Below are positions 35,994-44,364 of a stretch of 64,000 nucleotides of DNA, in pieces. The position numbers and the translations under genes were made by a program. The notes beneath the pieces are model-generated. The model was not told the origin of the DNA, did no database searches, and saw only the letters and a program-made list of their open reading frames with translations. How positions within the stretch are numbered: the stretch's first letter is position 1; each line of letters starts with the position of its first letter. The stretch is from Niveispirillum sp943371025 (GTDB taxonomy: Bacteria; Pseudomonadota; Alphaproteobacteria; Azospirillales; Azospirillaceae): positions 1-64,000 of the forward strand of contig CALRTC020000015.1 of NCBI GenBank assembly GCA_943371025.1. Direction: 5' to 3'.

Positions 35994-36179
35994 TACAGCA
36001 CCACACGAATCATCGGCCAGCATCATTTTTGACGAACCGACGAATGCTACATCGTCGGTGCGACAGGATACATGAGGGTATACCCCACATCCATTGCACG
36101 GTGCCGACAATAGCGATGCTGTGCAACACCATCAAGCCTTGCCCATGAACACCCTGGCGGGATGTTCGAGCAACATATG

Positions 36180-37607
36180 TCATGACAGGAGAGCCGCGCC
36201 GTCGAAGCGGGGCGCCAGATGATAAATGACGCGTGTTTCATTGACCGCGCTTTGACGGGAAATAATGAAATGCCGCTGAATGGCCGCTTCCAGCACGTCG
36301 CGATCATAATCGCTGAAGACGTCCTCACGCGTCGAGAGCAGATGTCGGACCATGCTGTCATCGCGTGTCGGAAATTCCAGCACCACCTCCGCCCCCAGCG
36401 ATCCCAGCCAGGCGATGAAGTCTTCCATGCGGATATTGGCGCCGATGACGATGTGATGGATCACGGCCAGTGCCAGGACCAGCTGAGGCCGCGCCCGGTC
36501 GGTCAGGCTGCGCCGTTCGCGTCCAGCCCAGCCATTGCCCGGTGACGGGTTGGCCAGATTGACGACCAGGGTCTGGATATTGTCGATGCCATCGGCCCGG
36601 ATCTGACGATAACAATGCTCGGCGGTGGCATGATCGCTTTCGATGGCGACGACATGATCCACATGCGGCGCGATCAGGCGGGAGAAGCGCGCGTCATTGG
36701 CGCCGATATCCCAGGCCAGCTGCCGGCGCCGCGCCGAGGCCACGTCCAGCACGAAGCGCGCCTTCGCATCCAGGTCCTGCCCGGCATAATGACTGCGGTT
36801 GGAATAGCCGGTCCAGGCGCTTTCGGGCGGATTCCAGTCCAGACGCCGCACAACACCGGCAAGACGCCGGGCTGTCGCCCCGACCAGACGCGCCGCATCA
36901 TCACGCGACAGGCCGGGTGCCGCCGTGGCGGCCGAACCGCCGCCACCCTTGCGGCTGAGCAGATCGGCCAGCCAGAGATTGGTCAGAACACCGGGCTTGA
37001 ACAGGTCGCGCCAGGTGAACAGGCCGGCAACGTCCCCCGCCTTCATGCCTTCCAGATCGCCCCGCAGCCAGGGATGAAACGGCACATTCTTCAATGCCTG
37101 CAACATCAGGGGATAAAGCTGCTGCTGACAGAATTGCTGATAGCCGCGCCAGAGCCAGCGCGGATCGAGCGGCTGGAACGAGCCGACATCAATGAAGACC
37201 GGGCGGGACCCGCGCCATTGCACATTATAGGCCGTGCCATCGGACAGGACGAAGCCTTCCGACGCCGCCTGCTCCAGCAGGGAAAGCTGCAACAGCGCCG
37301 CATCCTTCAGCGCGCCGAAGGTCCATTCGTAAGGATAGGAGATGAACGGAACGGTTTCGTGCTGAAGCACCCGTACCCAGCCTTCGGCCTGGGCCAGCGC
37401 GCCATCGGGGATGGCAACATCCCGCGTGCCGATCACGCGCCCGTCTGCCATCGCGCGGGCCATGAAGCCGGCGCGGCTGACGTCTTCCCAGGCCTGTGCG
37501 GCCTGTGGTCGCAGGCCGCGATGATAGAGGCCATCGCTCAGAAACACCCGTGAACCGCGATCACGGAAGCTGCCCGGATCCAGATCCGCCCGCCCAGCAT
37601 CAGCCAT
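36180..37607 (-). CDS. SAM-dependent methyltransferase with N-terminal kinase-like region
   Basis: This 475-residue protein has an N-terminal 250 residues that include FVLSDGTAYNVQWRGSRPVF and IDVGSFQPLD, reminiscent of a kinase-like nucleotide-binding core. The C-terminal half is a class I methyltransferase with LAWDIGANDARFSRLIA (SAM glycine motif) and VVAIESDHATAEH. Target is unknown. ATG 37607 starts one base after the stop of the small DPG protein. The giant sulfatase fusion follows, and the three seem to form an operon. Lipid- or glycan-linked methylation is a reasonable guess. Confidence 0.82.
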   Translation of the reverse strand: MADAGRADLDPGSFRDRGSRVFLSDGLYHRGLRPQAAQAWEDVSRAGFMARAMADGRVIGTRDVAIPDGALAQAEGWVRVLQHETVPFISYPYEWTFGALKDAALLQLSLLEQAASEGFVLSDGTAYNVQWRGSRPVFIDVGSFQPLDPRWLWRGYQQFCQQQLYPLMLQALKNVPFHPWLRGDLEGMKAGDVAGLFTWRDLFKPGVLTNLWLADLLSRKGGGGSAATAAPGLSRDDAARLVGATARRLAGVVRRLDWNPPESAWTGYSNRSHYAGQDLDAKARFVLDVASARRRQLAWDIGANDARFSRLIAPHVDHVVAIESDHATAEHCYRQIRADGIDNIQTLVVNLANPSPGNGWAGRERRSLTDRARPQLVLALAVIHHIVIGANIRMEDFIAWLGSLGAEVVLEFPTRDDSMVRHLLSTREDVFSDYDRDVLEAAIQRHFIISRQSAVNETRVIYHLAPRFDGAALLS

Positions 37608-37608
37608 C

Positions 37609-37845
37609 TCAGTGGCGACCCTTGGCGTCCGTATCCTTGCCGGCTTCGTCCGTCTTGGACGGCGATTTGCCGAACAGACCGCCAAAGAAATTCCGCAGCG
37701 CCACAAGCAGACCGGTCACGCCGCTGGCCATGATCTGCTGAACAATCGAGCTTCTGCCCGGATCCACATAGGCGTGAGCTTCCTGCGTCAGCAGGCACAA
37801 CGCGACCACCGCGACGAACAAACCATAAGCGCTGCCAAACCGCAT
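37609..37845 (-). CDS. Small DPG-motif membrane protein
   Basis: This 78-residue protein has a signal-like hydrophobic start (LFVAVVALCLLTQEAHAYVD), then YVDPGRSSIVQQIMASGV, a second hydrophobic segment TGLLVALRNFFGGLFG, and a charged tail. The DPG...Q...A/SG pattern is recurrent in small envelope proteins encoded next to polysaccharide-modifying sulfatase-fold proteins (general knowledge, not searched). It precedes the methyltransferase by one base and probably is a membrane partner of the complex. The 236-base gap to the divergent TPP gene (37846-38081) should contain both promoters; no clear boxes were seen. Confidence 0.75.
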   Translation of the reverse strand: MRFGSAYGLFVAVVALCLLTQEAHAYVDPGRSSIVQQIMASGVTGLLVALRNFFGGLFGKSPSKTDEAGKDTDAKGRH

Positions 37846-38081
37846 TGTCGCGAATCCTTAAAAATGACTGACGTGAGAAACTGCCCCGTCCCAACTGCCC
37901 CATGCAGATTTTCCAGCTGCTTTCGGGTCATTCGATCAGTCCATATCCGGTACTGTCCCTGCGCGTCAATATTGCGGATTATCTATACCGATCCGCGGAA
38001 GCGCCGCGAGAAAGGCCGCTGGCGGGATAAGGTTGGATTGGGTAGTGTCTGCCACCTGCCCTTGTCCGTTTTGGATTTGAA

Positions 38082-39920
38082 ATGATGCGTGTTGCCGATT
38101 ATGTGACTGAAGCGCTGGCCAATCACGGCATCAGCCATGTGTTCCTCGTCACCGGTGGTGGCGCGATGCACCTGAATGACGCCTTCGGTCGCAATCGCCA
38201 GCTCAATTATGTCTGTTGCCATCACGAGCAGGCCTGCGCCATCGCCGCTGAGAGCTATGGCCGTCTGCTGGGCCGCCCGGCCGCGCTGAACGTCACCACC
38301 GGTCCGGGCGGTGTCAACGCCATGAACGGCGTCTACGGGGCCTATGTTGATTCGGTGCCGATGGTCGTTGTTTCCGGTCAGGTCAAACGGGAGACCCTGG
38401 CCCGCAATTATCCCTTGCCGCTGCGCCAGCTGGGCGACCAGGAAGTGGATATCGTCCGCATGGTGGAACCCATCACCAAATATGCGGTGGTCGTTCAGAA
38501 CCCGGCGGATATCCGATACGAGATGGAGCGCGCCATCCATCTGGCCAATAGCGGCCGTCCCGGACCGGTATGGATCGATATTCCCATCGATGTGCAGGCG
38601 GCACCGATCGACCCCACCACCCTGCGCGGATTCGATCCCACCGGTGATGACGCCGCCCTGGCCGCGGTGGAGGCCGAGACGGGCCTGATGACGGGCGCCA
38701 CGCTGGCGACGCAGCTGGACGAGATCGTGGCGCGCCTGGCCGCCGCCAAGCGCCCCGTCGTCCTGGCCGGTGCGGGCGTGCGCCTGTCGGGCATGCATGA
38801 AGCCTTCCTGGCCGCCATCGACCGGATGGGCATTCCCGTCACGTCGGGCTGGAACGCGCATGATGTGATCTGGAACGATCATCCGCTTTATGTCGGCCGC
38901 CCCGGCACTGTCGGCGACCGGCCCGGCAATTTCGCGGTGCAGAATGCCGATTTCGTGCTGATCCTGGGCAGCCGCCTGAACATCCGGCAGATCAGCTACA
39001 ACTGGAAATCCTTCGCCCGCGCCGCCTATAAGGTGATGGTGGATATCGACAGCGCCGAACTGCGCAAGCCGACCCTGACCATCGACCAGCCGGTCCATGC
39101 CGACCTGCGGGAATTCCTGCCGGGCCTGATCGCCAAGCTGGGCGATTGGCAGATCCCGGCCGATCACACCGGCTATCTGGAATGGTGCCGCGCCCGCCAC
39201 GCCAGATACCCGACCGTCCTGCCCGAATATTGGGAAGCAAGCGGGGTGGTGAACCCCTATTGTTTTGCCGACAGCCTGTTCCGGCAGTTGCAGGAAGACG
39301 AGATTGTCGTCACCGCCGATGGCACCGCCTGCGTGGTGACCTTCCAGGCGGCGGCGCTGAAGCGCGGGCAGCGGCTTTACACCAATTCCGGCTGCGCCTC
39401 CATGGGCTATGACCTGCCGGCCGCCATTGGCGCCTGGCACGCGGCCCGGCCGGACCGGCTGGTCTGCATCGCCGGCGATGGCAGCATCATGATGAACCTG
39501 CAGGAGCTGCAGACGATCGGCGGCCAGAAGCTGCCCATCAAGATCTTCATCCTGAACAATAACGGCTACCATTCCATCCGGCAGACGCAGCAGGCCTATT
39601 TCCCGGACAATGTCGTCGGCTGTGGTCCGGAAAGCGGCCTGACCTTCCCGGATTTCCTGGAACTGGCCAAGGCGTTCGGCATTCCGGCCCGCCGCTGTTC
39701 CGATCATGCCGATCTGGAAGCGGCCATCCAGGAGACCCTGCAGGCTGCAGGGCCGCAGATCTGCGAGATCATCCTGGACCCGAAGCAGGCCTTCGCGCCC
39801 AAGCTGGCATCGCGGCGGCTGGAGGATGGCAGCATGGTGTCGTCCCCGCTGGAGGATCTGGCACCCTTCCTGCCCCGCGACGAGTTCGCGGAGAACATGC
39901 TGATCGACCCGGCATCCTGA
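38082..39920 (+). CDS. Thiamine-diphosphate-dependent enzyme (acetolactate-synthase-like, possible YerE type)
   Basis: This 612-residue protein has the three ThDP domains: an N-terminal PYR domain with the catalytic glutamate in CCHHEQACAIAAESYGR, a central Rossmann domain (AAKRPVVLAGAGV), and a PP domain with AGDGSIMMNLQELQTIGG followed at the right distance by ILNNNGYHS. It resembles acetohydroxyacid synthases but sits divergent from the CDP-dideoxysugar genes. YerE in Yersinia is such an enzyme and adds an acetyl branch from pyruvate to CDP-3,6-dideoxy-4-keto-glucose, so that is the leading hypothesis. A sulfoacetaldehyde- or pyruvate-consuming role remains possible. Confidence 0.88.
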   Translation: MMRVADYVTEALANHGISHVFLVTGGGAMHLNDAFGRNRQLNYVCCHHEQACAIAAESYGRLLGRPAALNVTTGPGGVNAMNGVYGAYVDSVPMVVVSGQVKRETLARNYPLPLRQLGDQEVDIVRMVEPITKYAVVVQNPADIRYEMERAIHLANSGRPGPVWIDIPIDVQAAPIDPTTLRGFDPTGDDAALAAVEAETGLMTGATLATQLDEIVARLAAAKRPVVLAGAGVRLSGMHEAFLAAIDRMGIPVTSGWNAHDVIWNDHPLYVGRPGTVGDRPGNFAVQNADFVLILGSRLNIRQISYNWKSFARAAYKVMVDIDSAELRKPTLTIDQPVHADLREFLPGLIAKLGDWQIPADHTGYLEWCRARHARYPTVLPEYWEASGVVNPYCFADSLFRQLQEDEIVVTADGTACVVTFQAAALKRGQRLYTNSGCASMGYDLPAAIGAWHAARPDRLVCIAGDGSIMMNLQELQTIGGQKLPIKIFILNNNGYHSIRQTQQAYFPDNVVGCGPESGLTFPDFLELAKAFGIPARRCSDHADLEAAIQETLQAAGPQICEIILDPKQAFAPKLASRRLEDGSMVSSPLEDLAPFLPRDEFAENMLIDPAS

Positions 39921-40094
39921 TCGGCGACCGGTCCGCCCGGCGGGGAACCTCCCCTGCCGGGCGGGCGCCCCATCGTGCTGCCGATCCCATCGGGTCGCCC
40001 CGTGAAGCCCCCTGTACCCGACGTGTCATTACGCGGTACGTGTATGGCGGGCCACGCGCCACCCGGCCGTCGCCTGAACAACCCCACGGACCGC

Positions 40095-42299
40095 ATGCAG
40101 ATCGTCGGTTACCTGGAAGCCTATGTGGACCATGCGCTGGTCGGTTGGGCCCTGGACGCGGCCCGGCCCGGCCACCGGCTGCTGCTTTGCGTCGAGATCG
40201 AGGGTGAGCCGAGCGCTGTCGGCCTGGCCAACCTGGAGCGGGGGGACGTGGCCCAGGCCGGCCACGGCGATGGCCGCTGCGGCTTCCGCATCCATGTCCA
40301 ACTGCCCCCCGGCTGCCGGTTTGTCATCCGGGATGCAGAAGCGGGCGCCATCCTCTTTACCCAGGACCATCTGGGCCCAGCCAGTGTCACGACCGACGAC
40401 GGCGACGCCGATGCCAGGGCCCCCGTGGAGGGCAATGTCGATACCGCCGACGGCACGATGATCTCCGGCTGGTGCCGGGTGCTGGCCCATCCGGACGCCC
40501 GCCCGGAGGTGGAGGCCCTTGTCGACGGCCATGTCGTGGCCCGGACCATCGCCAACGAATTGCGGGGCGATCTGGCCAATGCCGGGATCGGCGATGGCGA
40601 CCATGCCTTCAATCTGCGCATGCCCTACTGGATGCTGGACGGCACCTCCCGGCAGGTGGAGGTCCGGACGCGAGGGGTGACCCTGCCCGGCAGCCCCGTG
40701 CGGTTTTTCGGCCTGCCCTCGGGCGGGCGCCCCCTGGTGCAGATGCTGCTGGAGGCCGTACCGGCACCGGATGCGGAGATGCGCAGGACCGCCGCGATGC
40801 TGGACTGCTATCTGCAACAGATGGAGATGGTGCATCCCCGATCGGTGGGGTTCAGCTATTACGAGGCGTGGCTGGCGGCGCAACTGGCCGGCCATCCGGG
40901 CGCCGATGCCACACCGCCGGCATCGGCCGATGGCAAGGGCGCCAGCCTCCGCCTGCGCGACCAGGAAGGAAACACCTATATCCTGATCATCGACGAGGGG
41001 GTGACGGCCCTTCCCCACGCCATAACCAGCCTTGTCGGCGCCATCGCGGATGCCGATGCGGTCTATGCCGATGCCCAGGTGCCGCTGGATGGCGCGCTTT
41101 ACCCCTGGTTCCGGCCGGACTGGAGCTATGATCTGTGTCTGGCGCAGGACTATACCCGCGGCATCGCCCTTTTCCGGGAAAAGGCGCTTCCCGATCTCCA
41201 GGGTCTGGAAACACTGGCCGGTCTGCGCGTCGCGGCCCTGTTGAATTGCGGGGCGGGGCGCATCCGCCATGTCACCGAGGTCGTCTGTACGCTGGACCGG
41301 CCAGCCACTGCCGCGGCCACGGCCGATGTGACCCGCGCGGTCGCCACCCATCTGGCCCGCCGGGCACCGGGGGCAAGTGCGACGATGCTGGACGATCAGA
41401 ACGGCCTGCGGCGTATCACCTGGCCCCTGCCGACCGAACAGCCGCTGGTCAGCCTGCTGATCCCCACGCGCGACCGGCTGGAACTGCTGCGCACGGCCGT
41501 CGACAGCATCATCCAGCGGACGCGCTACGATCGTTTTGAAATCATCGTCATCGACAACCAGAGCCGGGAACCGGAGACGCTGGCCTGGCTGCGCGATGCC
41601 GAGCAGAAAGGCCGTCTGGAGGTCCTGCGCTACGACGCCCCCTTCAATTTCGCGGCGATGAACAATCTGGCGGCATCCCGCGCCTCCGGCGATATTCTGG
41701 GCTTCATCAACAATGATGTGGAACTGATCAGCCCCGAATGGCTTGAAACCGCCGTCAGCCTGCTGGCACGGCCGGAGGTGGGTGCAGTGGGCGCGCGGCT
41801 GCGGTTTGCCAACGGCATGATCCAGCATGGCGGCGTGGTCATGGGCACGGGCGGACTGGCGGAAAACGCCTTCCAGCAGGTGCATGTGGACGATCCCGGC
41901 TATTTCCACCGCACGCGCGTGGCCGGCAATTACAGCGCCGTGACCGCCGCCTGCCTGTTCTGCCATCGGGCGGAGTTTCTGGCATTGGGCGGTTTCGATG
42001 CGGATAATCTGCCGGTGGCGTTCAACGACGTCGATTTCTGTTTGCGCCTGCGCCAGCACGGCCGGCAAATTGTCTGGAGCCCCGATATCGAACTGTACCA
42101 TTACGAGAGCGTCAGTCGGGGGCGCGACAACACCCCGGAGAAGCGGGCACGGGCGATGAAAGAGGAACTCCACATGCGTCGCCGCTGGGGCCGTCAGGCA
42201 CTGCTGGATCCGTTCTACAACCCGAACCTCAATCTTGATGGTGCCCCGTTCACGGGGCTGGCGGTGCCCCCGCGCCACCGCTGGGGGACGTCATCTTGA
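40095..42299 (+). CDS. Glycosyltransferase family 2 with two N-terminal GWA-type beta modules
   Basis: Residues 3-90 (GYLEAYVDHALVGWALDAARP ... GDVAQAGHGDGRCGF) and about 110-195 (EGNVDTADGTMISGWCRV ... RGDLANAGIGDGDHAF) are two copies of a beta module that also begins the next gene. From about 430 a GT-A domain follows: PLVSLLIPTRDRLELLRTAV, IDNQSREPETLAWL, FINNDVELISPEW (acidic motif) and DFCLRLRQHGRQIVW. I start at ATG 40095 because the first module begins there, as in the neighbour; GTG 39975 or ATG 40044 are alternatives. It is followed by a TTG-start overlap with the next gene. Donor and acceptor are unknown. Confidence 0.85.
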   Translation: MQIVGYLEAYVDHALVGWALDAARPGHRLLLCVEIEGEPSAVGLANLERGDVAQAGHGDGRCGFRIHVQLPPGCRFVIRDAEAGAILFTQDHLGPASVTTDDGDADARAPVEGNVDTADGTMISGWCRVLAHPDARPEVEALVDGHVVARTIANELRGDLANAGIGDGDHAFNLRMPYWMLDGTSRQVEVRTRGVTLPGSPVRFFGLPSGGRPLVQMLLEAVPAPDAEMRRTAAMLDCYLQQMEMVHPRSVGFSYYEAWLAAQLAGHPGADATPPASADGKGASLRLRDQEGNTYILIIDEGVTALPHAITSLVGAIADADAVYADAQVPLDGALYPWFRPDWSYDLCLAQDYTRGIALFREKALPDLQGLETLAGLRVAALLNCGAGRIRHVTEVVCTLDRPATAAATADVTRAVATHLARRAPGASATMLDDQNGLRRITWPLPTEQPLVSLLIPTRDRLELLRTAVDSIIQRTRYDRFEIIVIDNQSREPETLAWLRDAEQKGRLEVLRYDAPFNFAAMNNLAASRASGDILGFINNDVELISPEWLETAVSLLARPEVGAVGARLRFANGMIQHGGVVMGTGGLAENAFQQVHVDDPGYFHRTRVAGNYSAVTAACLFCHRAEFLALGGFDADNLPVAFNDVDFCLRLRQHGRQIVWSPDIELYHYESVSRGRDNTPEKRARAMKEELHMRRRWGRQALLDPFYNPNLNLDGAPFTGLAVPPRHRWGTSS

Positions 42300-43462
42300 T
42301 CCAGGGGCATTTCGATTGCATCGCAGGCCGCGATGTCTGCGGCTGGGCCTGGGTTCCCGGCTTTCCCGGCCAGACCGTGGCGGTTCGCGTCCAGGTCGAT
42401 GGGGAAATCGTGGCGCAGGGGGCCGCGGACCGGCACCGGCCTGATCTGCAGGCCGCCGGCATCGGCGATGGCCACCATGCCTTCTTCATCCCCCTGCCGG
42501 ATCGGCTTCTGGATGGACGCATGGCGCAACTGGTCCTGGCCGGCGACGATGGCGTGCCGCTGGCCGGCACACCGGCCACGGTACAGTTGCCCTGTTTCCA
42601 GTTCCGGCCGGTGCCGCCCCTGCCGGGTCCGCTGCCGCTGACCCTGTCCATCTGCGCCATCGTCAAGAACGAGGCGCCCTATCTTCTGGAATGGATCGCA
42701 CATCACCGGCTGGTGGGCGTGCAGCATTTCGTGCTGTTCGACAATGGCAGCAGCGATGGCACGACGCAGGTGCTGTCCGCCCTGGCACGCGCCGGCATTG
42801 TCGACCACGTTCCCTGGCCCGACATCCCGCATGTCGCGGCACAGCGCCCCGCCTATATTGCCGGGCTGGCCCGGCTGGCCGGCCGGTGCCAATGGGTCGC
42901 CTTCATCGATGCGGACGAGTTCCTGAACCCGTTGCAGGGCGAGGCGGTTCCGGACATCCTGCGCGACTTCGACACCGCCGCCGGACTGATGGTGCCGTGG
43001 CGGCTGTACGGTTCCAATGGCCAGAGAACCCAGGAAGATGATCTGGTCATCCGACGCTTCACCCGCCGTGCCGTGGCGGCGTCGACGCTGAACCACAGCG
43101 TCAAGACCATCGTGCAGGCACGGCTGGTCGGCGTGCCGGATATCCATACGCCGAAAATCACCGATGGCAGTCTGGTCGACGAGTTCGGCCGGATCGGCGG
43201 CAGTCAGGGGCACCCCGATCGGCATGCGGTGCCCGATGCCCGCCGGCTGGTGCTGAACCATTATTTCACCAAGTCGCTGGCGGAGTGGCGGCGCAAGCGC
43301 GACCGGGGCCAGGCCACCGAAGTGGTGGGCCAGAGCGGCTGGCTGCGCCCGGACAATCATTTTTCCGCCCATGACCTGAACGATGTGGAGGATCTGTCCC
43401 TGGCATCCCGCGCGCCGGCGATCCTGGCCGAGATGCAGCGGCTGCGGGAGTGTCTGGCATGA
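42296..43462 (+). CDS. GT92/DUF23-like glycosyltransferase with N-terminal GWA-type module
   Basis: This 388-residue protein has an N-terminal module (GHFDCIAGRDVCGWAWVPGF ... DLQAAGIGDGHHAFFIPLP) like those of the preceding gene, then a glycosyltransferase domain with LSICAIVKNEAPYLLEWIAH, FVLFDNGSSDGT and WVAFIDADEFLNP (DxD-like). The last is typical of the family 92 / DUF23 group. The TTG start at 42296 overlaps the previous TGA and follows GGGGGA. The end overlaps the cysD start. It is part of a rightward operon 40095-46214. Confidence 0.85.
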   Translation: MIQGHFDCIAGRDVCGWAWVPGFPGQTVAVRVQVDGEIVAQGAADRHRPDLQAAGIGDGHHAFFIPLPDRLLDGRMAQLVLAGDDGVPLAGTPATVQLPCFQFRPVPPLPGPLPLTLSICAIVKNEAPYLLEWIAHHRLVGVQHFVLFDNGSSDGTTQVLSALARAGIVDHVPWPDIPHVAAQRPAYIAGLARLAGRCQWVAFIDADEFLNPLQGEAVPDILRDFDTAAGLMVPWRLYGSNGQRTQEDDLVIRRFTRRAVAASTLNHSVKTIVQARLVGVPDIHTPKITDGSLVDEFGRIGGSQGHPDRHAVPDARRLVLNHYFTKSLAEWRRKRDRGQATEVVGQSGWLRPDNHFSAHDLNDVEDLSLASRAPAILAEMQRLRECLA

Positions 43463-44364
43463 CCGCCGGCTTCACCCATCTGGACCGGCTGGAGGCCGAC
43501 GGCATCCACATCATCCGCGAGGTGGCGGCCCAGTTTCAGAAGCCCGTGATGCTTTATTCCATCGGCAAGGACAGCGCCGTCATGCTGCATCTTGCCATGA
43601 AGGCCTTTTTTCCGGCCAAGCCGCCCTTCCCCCTGCTTCATGTCGACACAGGCTGGAAGTTCAAGGAGATGATTGCTTTCCGCGACGCGCTGGCGGCGCG
43701 TCTGGGGCTGGAGCTGCTGGTTCATACCAATCCCGACGGGCTGGCGCGGGGCATCGGACCGGTCAGTCACGGATCGGCGGTCCATACCGACGTGATGAAA
43801 ACGCAAGGGCTGAAGCAGGCACTCGACAAATATGGTTTCGACGCGGCGTTCGGCGGCGCACGCCGCGACGAGGAACGGTCGCGTGCCAAGGAACGCGTCT
43901 TTTCCTTCCGCGACCGCAACCATGGCTGGGATCCCCGCAACCAGCGGCCCGAATTGTGGAATCTCTACAATGGCCGGATCAGCCCGGGGGAGAGCATCCG
44001 CGCCTTCCCGCTGTCCAACTGGACCGAGCAGGACATCTGGGCCTATATCGCGCGGGAAAATATTCCCATTGTTCCGCTTTATTTCGCCAAGCCGCGGCCC
44101 GTGGTGGAACGTGACGGCACACTGATCATGGTCGACGACGATCGACTGCCGCTTCATCCGGGGGAGATTCCCCAGATGCGGTGGGTCCGGTTCCGGACCC
44201 TGGGCTGCTACCCCCTGACCGGCGCCATCGACAGCCGGGCCGACACGCTGGAGGCCATCCTGGCGGAACTGGCGTCCGCGCGCCTGTCAGAACGACAGGG
44301 GCGGTTGATTGATGCCGATGCCGGAGCCTCGATGGAACAAAAGAAGCGCGAGGGCTATTTCTGA
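43459..44364 (+). CDS. cysD: Sulfate adenylyltransferase small subunit
   Basis: This 301-residue protein has the PP-loop ATP pyrophosphatase signature YSIGKDSAVMLHLAMKAF and FGGARRDEERSRAKERVFS; length equals that of E. coli CysD. With CysN it makes adenosine 5'-phosphosulfate. ATG 43459 overlaps the previous stop (ATGA) and has GGGAG nine bases before. Its presence between glycosyltransferases, without cysH or cysI, points to PAPS for sulfating a glycan or lipid (like NodPQ) rather than assimilation. No sulfotransferase gene was found in the window. Confidence 0.96.
   Translation: MTAGFTHLDRLEADGIHIIREVAAQFQKPVMLYSIGKDSAVMLHLAMKAFFPAKPPFPLLHVDTGWKFKEMIAFRDALAARLGLELLVHTNPDGLARGIGPVSHGSAVHTDVMKTQGLKQALDKYGFDAAFGGARRDEERSRAKERVFSFRDRNHGWDPRNQRPELWNLYNGRISPGESIRAFPLSNWTEQDIWAYIARENIPIVPLYFAKPRPVVERDGTLIMVDDDRLPLHPGEIPQMRWVRFRTLGCYPLTGAIDSRADTLEAILAELASARLSERQGRLIDADAGASMEQKKREGYF

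Noticed and set aside
35994..36110. N-terminal extension of the giant fusion protein from ATG 36110
   Set aside because: The 39 residues are cysteine-rich, use codons unlike the gene and would sit before the first membrane helix with no ribosome site.
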